From Cytobacillus oceanisediminis (GTDB lineage: Bacteria > Bacillota > Bacilli > Bacillales > Cytobacillaceae), in the NCBI RefSeq assembly GCF_003182355.1, contig NZ_QGTW01000015.1, positions 1 through 64,000 of the forward strand: 64,000 bases of DNA, in the 5' to 3' direction. Below are positions 17,293-26,365 of this stretch, in pieces. A program made the translations under genes and the position numbers. Each line of letters begins with the position of its first letter. The first letter of the stretch is position 1. The notes below the pieces were generated by a model, which ran no database searches, was not told the DNA's origin, and worked only from the letters and a program-made list of their open reading frames with translations.

Positions 17293-18747
17293 ATGTCTGA
17301 ATTAGAGTGGAAGCCACAAAAAAATTCATCCGTTCCTTTACATCTGCAAATATCTGATTTTATGAAAAAGAAAATAATGAACGGTGAATGGACAATAGGT
17401 ACTAAAATACCACCACAAAGAAATTTAGCAAAACTATTTCAAGTAAATCGCAGTACAATTGTAATTGCACTTGAAGAACTGGCTGCCGATGGACTAATTG
17501 AATCTAAGGTTGGGAGCGGTACTAGGGTGATTAACAATACATGGAGCCTGCTTGCTTCAACTCCTCCTCCAGATTGGATTAGTTATGTAAAATCCGGTAT
17601 TCATAAACCAAATATAACGATAATTCAAGAAATTAATAAAGCCGAAGCAGACCCTAATATGATTAGGCTTGGAACAGGAGAACTTTCACCAGACTTGTTA
17701 CCCAACAAAAAAATGGGGCAAATACTACAAATAGATAATGAACAGTCTTTATCGCTTGGATACATGGAGCCTAAAGGAAGTCTATCTTTACGTAAAACGG
17801 TTAGTGCCTATTTAAGAACAAAAGGAATTAAAGCATCACCCGAATCGATTTTAATTGTTTCCGGAGGACTTCAAGCACTGCAATTGATATCAATTGGATT
17901 ATTAAATAGAGGATCAACTATTCTTCATGAAACACCTTCATATTTGAACTCAGTACACGTATTCCAATCGGCTGGAATGAATTTATTGGGTATACCACTT
18001 GACAAAGAAGGAATTAAATGTGACTCAATTGGACGTATGAAGCGACAACATCATGCGGCATTACTCTATACGATACCCACTTTTCACAATCCAACAGGCA
18101 CATTGATGTCTGAAAGAAGGCGAATTGAAATAATAGAGGTCTGCCAAAAGGCATCTATGCCTATAATTGAGGATGATGTTTATGGAGATCTATGGTTTGA
18201 AAACCCTCCACCAAAGCCTTTGAAAGCCAATGACACACAAGGGAATGTCCTGTATATAGGAAGTGTGTCCAAAACATTGAGCCCCGGGTTACGAATTGGT
18301 TGGCTTGTGGGACCCGAACCTGTCATTGAACGTTTGGCAGATATAAAGATGCAAACAGATTATGGCTCAAGTTCCTTATCACAATATGCTGTAGACAAGT
18401 GGCTTTGTAGTGGTATGTATGAGGATTTCTTAAAGGAAACAAAAGAGGAATTAAGATTCAGAAGGGATTTCACTATTCAAATTTTAAAGAAATATTTTTC
18501 TGAGATAGCAACATGGAACACCCCAAAAGGTGGCTTTTATATCTGGCTTAAATTACTAACAGTTGTTTCCACCCGAAAACTATTTGACGTAGCCCTTCGA
18601 GAAGGAATTTTATTAAATCCGGGAAGTGTGTATGATAATAATGATTATCAGCACCTTCGTATTTCCTATTCGTATGCTTCAATGGAACAATTAGAAAAGG
18701 GGCTGGTTTATTTAGCACAACTTATTAAAAATTCTTCTATGAATTAA
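17293..18747 (+). CDS. MocR-type GntR/aminotransferase regulator
   Basis: A 484-residue fusion. The N-terminal GntR winged helix (about 10-78: QISDFMKKKIMNGEW, then PPQRNLAKLFQVNRSTIVIALEELAADGLI) is joined to a fold-type I aminotransferase-like domain (about 115-480). The PLP lysine lies in GSVSKTLSPGLRIGW near 320, with FHNPTGT and EDDVYGDLWF cofactor residues before it. MocR proteins use PLP or an amino-acid adduct as signal (GabR, PdxR). Being divergent from the LysE exporter, it probably activates it in response to an amino acid. It ends at the terminator 18759-18796. Confidence 0.9.
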   Translation: MSELEWKPQKNSSVPLHLQISDFMKKKIMNGEWTIGTKIPPQRNLAKLFQVNRSTIVIALEELAADGLIESKVGSGTRVINNTWSLLASTPPPDWISYVKSGIHKPNITIIQEINKAEADPNMIRLGTGELSPDLLPNKKMGQILQIDNEQSLSLGYMEPKGSLSLRKTVSAYLRTKGIKASPESILIVSGGLQALQLISIGLLNRGSTILHETPSYLNSVHVFQSAGMNLLGIPLDKEGIKCDSIGRMKRQHHAALLYTIPTFHNPTGTLMSERRRIEIIEVCQKASMPIIEDDVYGDLWFENPPPKPLKANDTQGNVLYIGSVSKTLSPGLRIGWLVGPEPVIERLADIKMQTDYGSSSLSQYAVDKWLCSGMYEDFLKETKEELRFRRDFTIQILKKYFSEIATWNTPKGGFYIWLKLLTVVSTRKLFDVALREGILLNPGSVYDNNDYQHLRISYSYASMEQLEKGLVYLAQLIKNSSMN

Positions 18748-18758
18748 ATTTTCATGGA

Positions 18759-18796
18759 GGATACCGTAAAAAATGAAGTACGGTATCCTTATTTTT
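18759..18796 (+). terminator. terminator of the MocR gene
   Basis: GGATACCGTA (18759-18768) pairs with TACGGTATCC (18779-18788), followed by TTATTTTT. Confidence 0.85.
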
Positions 18797-19119
18797 ATAA
18801 AAGTCTATATAATAACTCCTTATCTAGGACAAGTTCAACCTTTTGTTTTACCACTATTTGTGATAAGGTTCCCCGTAATGTATGTAAACACAAATTTCTA
18901 TTTGGCCATAAAGTATATATCAGCATTTAAATAGAAACACCAATCTTAAATGGTATATAAAGAATGAGATAAAACCCTCTAAATGGTAGCCACCGCAAAC
19001 ATTAGTCCTAATTGGAATGTTATTCTGCTTAACCAAGTCGGTGTGCAATTACTTTTATCGAATAAATATATGAACCGAGAGTAACACTACGCATAAAACT
19101 AATGTGGGGTATTAATGAC
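18797..19119. other. intergenic region
   Basis: AT-rich, no intact gene. It contains a degenerate TATGATACGGTTCAC copy at 18854-18874. No promoter could be assigned with confidence. Confidence 0.35.
18854..18874. repeat. TATGATACGGTTCAC repeat, copy 4 (degenerate)
   Basis: ACTATTTGTGATAAGGTTCC, sharing the flanking CTATTT of copies 2 and 5. Confidence 0.35.
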
Positions 19120-19602
19120 ATGAAACAGATTATTCTCTGGTCACTCTTGATATTGCCTTGGGCGTCCTTGTTTTTTTTAAAAATGGATACTGTACGCAGG
19201 TACATGCCGGTCGCTCTATTTATGACCGTTATTCATACCTTGGCATATCAAGCAGCTTACCATTACGGATGGTGGAAAGAGACAGGTTCCAGTCTGTTCG
19301 GGTGGGATAAAGTCGTCCCGGTTCCTTGGGTGTATGGAGCATATTTAGTTATAGTTATCTGGGTATTCCGCTTTACTTTCGGGAAATTTTGGATGTATTT
19401 GACTGTCAATATACTTTTGGATGGGTTATTTATGTACATCGTTTACCCGGTATGGCAACAGATGGGGTTTGTTTCGAGTGAATCGACTTTGCCTACAATA
19501 GCTATTGTTGCTATGATGGTCGGTTTTGCGCTTATCATCTATCTGTATCAACTGTGGCAGGACGAAGTGTTCAAACAACCTGAAAGCGAAACTCATAAAT
19601 GA
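19120..19602 (+). CDS. small integral membrane protein, CBO0543-like
   Basis: A 160-residue protein with four to five hydrophobic segments (about 4-20, 28-45, 70-88, 96-115 and 128-148) and a Trp-rich loop (YGWWKETGSSLFGWDKVVPVPWVYGAY). It resembles the uncharacterised CBO0543 group of Firmicute membrane proteins; I am not certain of that match. The ATG at 19120 is preferred over the one six codons upstream because GGGG lies between them. No operon partner; a terminator follows at 19766. Confidence 0.65.
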   Translation: MKQIILWSLLILPWASLFFLKMDTVRRYMPVALFMTVIHTLAYQAAYHYGWWKETGSSLFGWDKVVPVPWVYGAYLVIVIWVFRFTFGKFWMYLTVNILLDGLFMYIVYPVWQQMGFVSSESTLPTIAIVAMMVGFALIIYLYQLWQDEVFKQPESETHK

Positions 19603-19765
19603 CCAAGAACTGACTTGACGTCCCCTTCATTGGAGAAGGAAAGCGAAGTAACCGAAAACATGGAGATTTCCGAATCGAAGACTTGTCTACGTTGACTTCA
19701 CAATAGCGATAACCTTGCTCCACAGACTGTACGAAGCAGTAGATTCCGTTACATTCTTCATTGGT

Positions 19766-19794
19766 TGGCCTGCACCTTGCCAGGCCTTTTTTTT
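19766..19794 (+). terminator. rho-independent terminator
   Basis: GGCCTG (19767-19772) pairs with CAGGCC (19781-19786), followed by eight Ts. It lies 160 bp after the membrane protein gene. Confidence 0.75.
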
Positions 19795-19879
19795 GCGAAG
19801 ATGGCCGCAGCTGTGATAATCATTGCATTTACCACAAGGATTCTCCTCTGAATCAAATGATACTCCTTGCTTATGCCTC

Positions 19880-19900
19880 TATTTATGATACGGTTCACCC
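19880..19900. repeat. TATGATACGGTTCAC repeat, copy 5
   Basis: TATTTATGATACGGTTCACC, next to the end of lctP. It is the last copy on the right side of the AT-rich segment. Confidence 0.55.
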
Positions 19901-19970
19901 CGACTAATCCGAAACGCCCTATAAACCTGTTCCAAAAGTATTAGCAAAAGTGCCTGTCCTTATAGAAATG

Positions 19971-21542
19971 CTAGAAGAAAAATGACAATATAAATGTCCA
20001 AATACATACAAAAACCAGTAATCCAAAGCTATATTTTAATGTCATTTTCGTTAAATCGGCTTCTTTTCCTGTCTCACCAACAGCTGCTGTTGCAATGGCG
20101 ATTGACTGAGGAGATATTAGCTTTGCCATAACTCCTCCAGCCGTATTGGCAGAAAGCAATAAGGAAGAATTGGTTCCTATAATATTGCCCGCAGTCGCTT
20201 GGATTGGAGCAAATAGAGTGTTATTGTTCACTACTGATCCTGTCATGAATACCCCAATCCAGCCTAAAACCGGTGAAAGCAACGGGAATATATTTCCAGT
20301 CCTTGCAACGGCTTCGCCGAGAGTTACCGTCATTCCTCCGTAAGTCATGAGCTTTGATATACCTATAATGGCACAAATCATAATAATTGGAATCCAGAAC
20401 TCTGAAACAGTCTTTTTGAAAAGAGTGAATCCTTCACCCATATTTATAGCTTTTGTCGTTGCTATTGTCGTTAATCCGGCTAATAAAATAGCTGTGCCTG
20501 TTGCACCAATTAAACTGATGCTCACACTAAGAGAAGATCCGGGTATCCCTAAATTGATGACAGTGAACTCAAGCAAGCCCCCTTCAGCAAAAAGACCTTT
20601 AAATGCCGGGAAACTCCAAATTAAGATAAATATGGTCAATAGATAAAAAGGTGACCATGCCTTAACAATTTCTCCTAATGAATGCTGTTCAAAAGTGCAC
20701 TCTTGCCCATTGAGCAAAAAGATGTTCGCTGGTCTCCACTTTTTCAGGAATAAAGCTAATAAGCCCATTGCTAATAATGGAGGGATAATATCAGCAAGCT
20801 CCGGTCCTATAAATACTGTAATGATTGCTTGTGTAACGGTATACACACCAGCTGTGATTAGAATTGCCGGGAAAATTTCCTTAATTCCTTTAAACCCATC
20901 GATTAGCCAAATTAATAAAAATGGAATGGTAAAATTAATAATCGGCAGGGTCAGGGCAGTCATCATTGATACATCCATGGAAGAAACTCCTGGAATGCCA
21001 AATGTATCGACAATTCCAACCGGTATTCCGATCGCACCAAAAGCTCCTGAAGCGCCGTTTGCTATTAAACAGAGCATCGCTGCCTGTAAAGGCTTGAAGC
21101 CTAATGAAACTAAAAGTACTGCACAAATGGCAATCGGTACACCAAACCCAGCGGCACCTTCCAGAAATGCATTAAAACTAAATCCTATCAGCAAAAATTG
21201 GATGCGCTGGTCCTGGGAAATCCCAACAATGCTACCACGCAAAATATCAAACTTACCTGATGCAACGGAGATTTTATATAGCCATACAGCCATGACAATA
21301 ATCCAGCCAATCGGCCAAATTCCTGCTGCCGTACCTTGAATAATACTCCCCGCCGATTCACCGAAAGGCAATTTAAATATCGTAAGCGCGATTAAAAAAG
21401 TAACCGCTAAATTCAAAAGTGCCGCATGGATGCCCTTCATTCTTAATACTGTTAAGCATATCAGGAATAACAGAATCGGTATTGCTGCCACTAATGCTGA
21501 AACAGCAAGGTTATTGAAAGGATTGAATGTTTCCACTAACAT
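19971..21542 (-). CDS. lctP: L-lactate permease
   Basis: A 523-residue LctP-family symporter with about 12-13 membrane helices. It carries family hallmarks AFLEGAAGFGVPIAICAVLL, LIANGASGAFGAIGIPVG and GSVVNNNTLFAPIQATAG. It moves lactate with protons across the cytoplasmic membrane, either way depending on gradients. It follows ldh by 35 bp and shares its Rex-controlled promoter, so here it probably exports or balances fermentation lactate. GGGG precedes the ATG. Confidence 0.93.
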   Translation of the reverse strand: MLVETFNPFNNLAVSALVAAIPILLFLICLTVLRMKGIHAALLNLAVTFLIALTIFKLPFGESAGSIIQGTAAGIWPIGWIIVMAVWLYKISVASGKFDILRGSIVGISQDQRIQFLLIGFSFNAFLEGAAGFGVPIAICAVLLVSLGFKPLQAAMLCLIANGASGAFGAIGIPVGIVDTFGIPGVSSMDVSMMTALTLPIINFTIPFLLIWLIDGFKGIKEIFPAILITAGVYTVTQAIITVFIGPELADIIPPLLAMGLLALFLKKWRPANIFLLNGQECTFEQHSLGEIVKAWSPFYLLTIFILIWSFPAFKGLFAEGGLLEFTVINLGIPGSSLSVSISLIGATGTAILLAGLTTIATTKAINMGEGFTLFKKTVSEFWIPIIMICAIIGISKLMTYGGMTVTLGEAVARTGNIFPLLSPVLGWIGVFMTGSVVNNNTLFAPIQATAGNIIGTNSSLLLSANTAGGVMAKLISPQSIAIATAAVGETGKEADLTKMTLKYSFGLLVFVCIWTFILSFFF

Positions 21543-21577
21543 AATATCTGCCCCTTTGGATCAAAGATGCTAACTCG

Positions 21578-22507
21578 TTATATCGCTGAATTTTGAATGT
21601 CTTTTAAGGTTTGAACAGATTTAGCAAGCTTCTTTTTTTCAACCTCAGTCAGTGACAGTTCAACAATATTCTTTACACCGTTTCTTGTAATCACAGATGG
21701 AATCCCTACAAAAACATCATGATGGCCATATTCTCCCTCTAACAGTGCTCCAACTGGCAATACAACATTTTCATTTCTTAAAATGGCTTTTGTTATTCTG
21801 ACTAGCCCCATAGCAATACCATAATAGGTTGCACCTTTTGCATGAATGATTTCATACGCAGCATCACGAACTTTGACAGCTATCTCTTCTTTTCTTTCTT
21901 CTGTTAACCTTTCCGCCACTGGTGTTCCGGCAATATTGGCGAAACTCCATACCGGGAATTGTGTGTCACCATGTTCACCAATAATATACCCATGGACACT
22001 TACAGCTGCAGTATCAAATTCTTCCCCTAATAAATATCGGAATCGTGCAGAATCCAAAATGGTTCCGGAACCAATTACTCTTTCTTTAGGCAGGCCGGAG
22101 AATTTCCAGGTTACATATGATAAAATATCGACTGGATTTGTTGCAACTAAGAAAATGCCATTAAATCCAGAGTCCATAATGCTCTCTACAATGGATTTGA
22201 AAATTTTAACATTTTTATTCACCAGATCAAGTCGGGTTTCTCCAGGCTTTTGTGCTGCACCTGCACAGATAACAACAAGAGCAGCATCCTTACAATCCTC
22301 ATATGAGCCATACCTTATACTCATAGCTGTTGGAGCATAGGCAATGCCGTGGTTTAAATCCATGACATCCCCTTTTGCTTTCTCTTCATTTAAATCTACA
22401 ATGATTAGCTCATCACATAGACCCTGATTTAATAACGCATAAGCATAGCTTGATCCAACAGCTCCGTTCCCTACTAATACAATTTTATTTCCTAATGTTA
22501 TATTCAT
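21578..22507 (-). CDS. ldh: L-lactate dehydrogenase
   Basis: A 309-residue NAD-dependent enzyme that reduces pyruvate to L-lactate to regenerate NAD during fermentation. The Rossmann start is GNGAVGSSYAYAL, the substrate Arg region lies in GETRLDLVNKN, and the catalytic His is in GEHGDTQFPVWS. The ATG at 22507 has GGGGA seven bases upstream; a further 16 codons in frame upstream overlap the regulatory region. It is first in the ldh-lctP operon behind three Rex sites. Confidence 0.95.
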   Translation of the reverse strand: MNITLGNKIVLVGNGAVGSSYAYALLNQGLCDELIIVDLNEEKAKGDVMDLNHGIAYAPTAMSIRYGSYEDCKDAALVVICAGAAQKPGETRLDLVNKNVKIFKSIVESIMDSGFNGIFLVATNPVDILSYVTWKFSGLPKERVIGSGTILDSARFRYLLGEEFDTAAVSVHGYIIGEHGDTQFPVWSFANIAGTPVAERLTEERKEEIAVKVRDAAYEIIHAKGATYYGIAMGLVRITKAILRNENVVLPVGALLEGEYGHHDVFVGIPSVITRNGVKNIVELSLTEVEKKKLAKSVQTLKDIQNSAI

Positions 22508-22539
22508 TATGATTTCCCCCAGTATCTCTATTCTTATAT

Positions 22540-22683
22540 TTGTGAAATATTTCACATATTTGCGTAAAAAAATTCTTTTTACAATACTTCTTGTAGCTAA
22601 TTTGATTCATTCATTATATGTGAATAATTTCACATATAACTTTAAAAAATATTAGAATAGTTATTTGTGAAATTGTTCACAAA
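22540..22683. promoter_or_regulatory. three Rex binding sites upstream of ldh
   Basis: Three palindromes fit the Rex consensus TTGTGAAnnnnTTCACAA: TTGTGAAATATTTCACAT (22540-22557), TATGTGAATAATTTCACATA (22617-22636) and TTTGTGAAATTGTTCACAAA (22664-22683). Rex senses the NADH/NAD ratio and leaves DNA when NADH is high, so the operon should be on under oxygen limitation. The third site sits at the predicted transcription start. Confidence 0.88.
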
Positions 22684-22686
22684 AAT

Positions 22687-22715
22687 AATATACCAAGTCT
22701 TTTGATTTTGCGCAA
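22687..22715 (-). promoter_or_regulatory. ldh-lctP promoter
   Basis: Minus strand TTGCGC (22710-22715), 17-bp spacer, TATATT (22687-22692). Rex site 3 begins four bases downstream of the -10 box, consistent with steric repression. Confidence 0.7.
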
Positions 22716-23059
22716 GTCTTTTCTTAAACTTCTTTTTGTAAAAAGTTTAACATTGTTTGAAAACAGTTTATGAAATACTATCTTGATTGGCTGACTGTTT
22801 GATGGGAAAACTTTATCGATGTACAACATAATTTCATCATAAACCAGGATCAAAGATCCCGCTCACTCCGTCTGCCTTCAAATAAACTTGCTGGCTATTT
22901 TTCGGTGTCTTACTTAAAGCTCTGGTAATGATAATAACCGTTAAAAAACCCTTATATGTAAAAAAGTCTTCGCTAAAAAATATTACTAAGAATCAATAGC
23001 TGCTTTTTCATATAAAGAGCGAAAAGGACGCCACCTCAGCAGCACCCTCCCTCCAACCA
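22716..23059. other. intergenic region
   Basis: About 345 bp with no reading frame or RNA motif that I could recognise. Confidence 0.4.
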
Positions 23060-23677
23060 TCAATTCATAGCCATCCTCCCCAACGGTCCATTCTCATCAA
23101 TAATATCCTGCAAGTCATAAACTGATATCGGGAACATCGGGAATCCATAAGCATATGGCGTGATTTCATAGAGCTGGAAATAGACGACCAGCGCTTTGTC
23201 TGCAATGTAAAAGTCCTGGTCCGGCTTGATAGCAGTAAAATCAACAAGCAGCGGTATGTTACGCTCCTTTATCTGCACCTTAATCAGCTCTGCTATTCGT
23301 TTTACATAGTCACTTCCCGGTTTAAATAAATCTTTCAGCGCCACCAGCTTCCCCTTCTGCAGATCAAACGTCAGAGATTTTATAACGGTCATCCCATGTG
23401 CAGCATGATAGTGATACACATAGTTGGATAGGGACAGGCTCAATACATTACGCTGATTATTTTTTATCTCATAATATCCGTACAAATCCACCACAGTCGT
23501 ATCCATATTTCCTGTTTGATCGTTAATGAGCTCCTGGTTCTCCCTAACGATCGTACTGTTAATAAAATGCTGCAGCTGCTTATTTTGCATCCCGGTCACA
23601 CGGGGGTAATAGACCACTTTAGTCGGCCCGGTGCTGGTTTTCACCGTTTTAATGCCTACAGGAAAATTAATCGCCAT
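23060..23677 (-). CDS. DUF3298/DUF4163-type domain protein (RsiV-like fold)
   Basis: A 205-residue protein without a signal peptide or membrane helix. It opens MAINFPVGIKTVKTS, has a central YYEIKNNQRNVLSLSLSNYVYHYHAAHG strand region and a LTFDLQKGKLVALKDLFKPGSDYVKRI motif, and ends in YAYGFPMFPISVYDL. These are hallmarks of the DUF3298 fold, also found in the anti-sigma factor RsiV and in PdaC. AAAGGA nine bases before ATG 23677 supports this start over an ATG 14 codons upstream that lacks a ribosome site. Function is unknown; lack of export signals is odd for the family. Confidence 0.75.
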   Translation of the reverse strand: MAINFPVGIKTVKTSTGPTKVVYYPRVTGMQNKQLQHFINSTIVRENQELINDQTGNMDTTVVDLYGYYEIKNNQRNVLSLSLSNYVYHYHAAHGMTVIKSLTFDLQKGKLVALKDLFKPGSDYVKRIAELIKVQIKERNIPLLVDFTAIKPDQDFYIADKALVVYFQLYEITPYAYGFPMFPISVYDLQDIIDENGPLGRMAMN

Positions 23678-23819
23678 GGCTATCCATCCTTTATTGGGTT
23701 TTTTACCTATCTTATTCATTTCTGTAAAGATGGTAACAAAAGGACTGGGCTTTTATTATGTAACCATCTGAATATTTACAAATTTTTACTCATTTAACCT
23801 ATACTCTTAAAGCAATTTT

Positions 23820-23839
23820 GTTATATAATATTATATAAC
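23820..23839. promoter_or_regulatory. probable FrlR operator at frlR
   Basis: A perfect 20-bp palindrome, GTTATATAATATTATATAAC, lies 24 bp before the frlR start. Related GTTATATA half sites recur at the frlB promoter (29729-29760). Position suggests autoregulation. Confidence 0.65.
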
Positions 23840-23862
23840 GATATAAGTATGGAGGAGCCTTT

Positions 23863-24591
23863 ATGAAATTAAATAATTCAAGTTCAAGGCCATTGTACGA
23901 ACAGCTAATCCACAATATAAAGGATGCTATTGAAAAGGAAGTGTACCTTCCAGGCAAGAAGATTCCCAATGAAGGGGAGCTTTGTGAGATATATGGAGTC
24001 AGCCGAATAACGGTAAGAAGAGCGATTCAGGAATTAGTGGAAGCAGGTTTATTAGAAAGGAAACAAGGAAAAGGCACCTTTGTGTGCATAAGAAAGCTTG
24101 CCAGAGAATTAGTCACCATCGATGGCTTTTCTAATTTCAGTAAACAACTGGGGAGAAAATCCTCAAAAAAGGTATTAGGCTGCGAAGAAATTAAAGCGAC
24201 AAAGGAGATAGCGAAAGCTCTTCAATTAAAGGTCGATTCTTCTGTATTAAAACTTTCACGAATCATGTATTTTGATAATGAGCCTTTTTCTATTGATGTT
24301 GCGCACTACTCTCTTGAAAGGTTTCCGAACTTGCTAAAAAGGATTTTTGATTACGATTCAACCTATGATGTCCTAAAAAATGTTTATCATGTTGATATGC
24401 AGGCAAGTTCATCAAAAAAGATCCTAACAGCCGTACCGGCTACCGAAAAAGAAGCGGAATACCTGGACTGTGATATGGGAGATATACTTTTTAATATTGA
24501 TAAAACGGTCTATGATGAAAAAGGAATCCCTATTCATATCTCCATTACAAAAGTTCCAACTACTCATATCGCCTTTACCATCTCAACATAA
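23863..24591 (+). CDS. frlR: GntR-family regulator of the fructosamine operon
   Basis: A 242-residue regulator: winged helix (about 5-70: LYEQLIHNIKDAIEKEVYLPGKKIPNEGELCEIYGVSRITVRRAIQEL region) and a UTRA sugar-binding domain (about 90-238). UTRA proteins bind phosphorylated sugars, so fructoselysine 6-phosphate or a similar intermediate is the likely inducer. It is convergent with frlD, the last gene of the frl operon, and shares a terminator with it. GGAGG precedes the ATG. The frl assignment rests on gene context. Confidence 0.87.
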   Translation: MKLNNSSSRPLYEQLIHNIKDAIEKEVYLPGKKIPNEGELCEIYGVSRITVRRAIQELVEAGLLERKQGKGTFVCIRKLARELVTIDGFSNFSKQLGRKSSKKVLGCEEIKATKEIAKALQLKVDSSVLKLSRIMYFDNEPFSIDVAHYSLERFPNLLKRIFDYDSTYDVLKNVYHVDMQASSSKKILTAVPATEKEAEYLDCDMGDILFNIDKTVYDEKGIPIHISITKVPTTHIAFTIST

Positions 24592-24637
24592 AAAATGGAA
24601 CCAGCTTTTAAACTTTAGCTGGTTCCATTCTTTTTTT
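24591..24637. terminator. bidirectional terminator between frlR and frlD
   Basis: AATGGAACCAGCT (24594-24606) pairs with AGCTGGTTCCATT (24617-24629) with T runs on both strands. Confidence 0.9.
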
Positions 24638-25457
24638 ATCCTACTAAAGCTTTTCCTAGTCCAAACGCACCATGGATTTCACACGTTCTTGCTGCTCTAA
24701 ATGCAGCTATCTGCAAAGATTCTGCCAGCGGCTTCCCATTTATATGATGTGTTAAAAAGCCCGCTATAAACGAATCCCCTGCCCCAAGTGTATCAATAAC
24801 GCTTGCCTCTTCAATATCCTGCCGGTACTGATTTACCCCATCAGACATCATGACACCTTTTGAGCCTCTTGTTATTACAACATTGGGACATCCAAGTTTA
24901 TGAATTTTTGTCATCAACTTCTCAATCTCCTTGTCACTATATTCACTGCCTGAAATAAATGCAAAAGTGATATGGGGGCACACTTTGCTCATAATCTCTT
25001 CAGTAAAGTGATTTGAGAAATCATACGAGATGCTAATGGCCCCAGAAAGCTTCTCTAATTGATCATCCAAACTGCTATAGATACTAGTATGAAGCACATC
25101 ATATTTTCTTATATAATCATAATCATCTTCTGCCAGTTTTAGCTTCAGTTTTGATTGAATACCGCCCTTATTGGATGAAACAAAAATTCTGTCTCCTTCT
25201 TCATTAAGGTCCACATATGCTTTGCCGCTTTCTCCATACGCTTTGCGAATTTTGCTGATATCTACATTACTCAACTTTAAGGAGTTTATAATATGATCCC
25301 CTTCAGCGTCGTTTCCTACAATCCCGATAAAAGCAGTTTCCTCAGCTCCATACTGTTTTGATAAAACAGCTACATTCAGAGCATTCCCTCCAGGAAACAT
25401 TTCGTTTCGATCTTTATATACATCTACCACGTTATCTCCTATAGCAATTAATCTCAT
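24636..25457 (-). CDS. frlD: fructosamine/fructoselysine kinase (PfkB family)
   Basis: A 273-residue ribokinase-type enzyme that phosphorylates the sugar moiety of fructosamines at O6. The N-terminal FPGGNALNVAVLSKQYG signature and the C-terminal DTLGAGDSFIAGFL with its catalytic Asp are present. Last gene of the operon frlB-frlO-frlN-frlM-frlD; it acts before the deglycase FrlB in the pathway although encoded last. The gene starts 14 bp after frlM. Confidence 0.9.
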   Translation of the reverse strand: MRLIAIGDNVVDVYKDRNEMFPGGNALNVAVLSKQYGAEETAFIGIVGNDAEGDHIINSLKLSNVDISKIRKAYGESGKAYVDLNEEGDRIFVSSNKGGIQSKLKLKLAEDDYDYIRKYDVLHTSIYSSLDDQLEKLSGAISISYDFSNHFTEEIMSKVCPHITFAFISGSEYSDKEIEKLMTKIHKLGCPNVVITRGSKGVMMSDGVNQYRQDIEEASVIDTLGAGDSFIAGFLTHHINGKPLAESLQIAAFRAARTCEIHGAFGLGKALVG

Positions 25458-25471
25458 TTTTTCTGTTCCTC

Positions 25472-26365
25472 CTAACCTTTTACACTTCCTGAAGCAGGAC
25501 CGCGGATAAAATATTTCTGCATAAATAAAAACAGAATAATAATTGGTGCCGCAGAAATCATTAGTCCAGCCAATAAGACACCCCAGTTTGTCTGCAGGGC
25601 ATCACGGAATTGCATTAACCCAGCAGGTATTGTTTTCAATGCCTCCGAATCAACAAAAATTAAAGCAAACATAAATTCATTCCAAGTAAAATAGGCTGTC
25701 AAAACCACGCCTGTTAACAAAATGGGCAAATTAAGCGGAATAAAGATTTTTGTAAAAACCGTCCATGTATTGCAGCCATCTAAAAAGGCTGATTCCTCTA
25801 ATTCCTTTGGAACATCAAGAAAGGCGGCCCGAATCAGAAGGATGGTGATGGGAATTCGATATGCCACATAAGGAAGAATCAATGCCAGGTAGGTATCATG
25901 AATTCCTAATGCCTGGATAAGCTTGTACAAAGGCACAAGACTTACCTGCGGTGAGAGCATCATTCCTGCCATACAGATTATAAGCAATGTGTTCTTTCCT
26001 TTAAATTCAAAACGGGTTAACCCGTACGCTCCAAGCGCGCTGAGGAAAACAGTCAGCAAGCAGGTGGATATAGTAACAATTGTACTATTTAAAAAGTAAC
26101 CAGATATTCCTGTCTCCCATGCATGGGCGTAGTTAGAAACAAGCCAGTTTTGCGGCAATGCCCAGCTGTTGGCGAAAATTTCTTCCGTTGTTTTAAATGA
26201 GTTGATAACCATCCAAAATAACGGGTAAGCGATTATGATGAAATAGAAGATTAGGATAGAGAATAAAGGAATACCTTGAACTGCAGATTTATATCTAAAG
26301 GGTTTCTTAATAACGGGATTAAACTCCTGTTGAGCAATTACTCTATTTGTCTCCAACCTAACCAT
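25472..26365 (-). CDS. frlM: ABC sugar-type permease, fructosamine uptake
   Basis: A 297-residue MalG-type permease with six membrane helices. The cytoplasmic coupling loop EESAFLDGCNTWTVFTKIFIPLNLP (EAA motif) is near residue 200. It pairs with FrlN, which it overlaps by 8 bp. No ATPase gene lies in the operon; the shared ATPase MsmX serves the B. subtilis system and probably a homologue does here. Confidence 0.9.
   Translation of the reverse strand: MVRLETNRVIAQQEFNPVIKKPFRYKSAVQGIPLFSILIFYFIIIAYPLFWMVINSFKTTEEIFANSWALPQNWLVSNYAHAWETGISGYFLNSTIVTISTCLLTVFLSALGAYGLTRFEFKGKNTLLIICMAGMMLSPQVSLVPLYKLIQALGIHDTYLALILPYVAYRIPITILLIRAAFLDVPKELEESAFLDGCNTWTVFTKIFIPLNLPILLTGVVLTAYFTWNEFMFALIFVDSEALKTIPAGLMQFRDALQTNWGVLLAGLMISAAPIIILFLFMQKYFIRGPASGSVKG

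Larger units (their letters stand above)
19603..19970. other. intergenic region with terminator, repeat and a coding remnant
   Basis: After the terminator at 19766-19794 and the repeat copy at 19880-19900 there is a short open tail (about 19917-19973) that reads KPVPKVLAKVPVLIEMLEEK then stop. It looks like the C-terminus of a lost protein; the family was not recognised. Confidence 0.35.

Noticed and set aside
11994..19900. AT-rich segment as a prophage or integrative element
   Set aside because: No integrase, transposase, tRNA target or clear attachment repeats were found; only short repeats mark it.
20146..21339. Plus-strand frames opposite lctP
   Set aside because: Antisense shadows of the permease; no ribosome sites and composition typical of reversed hydrophobic codons.
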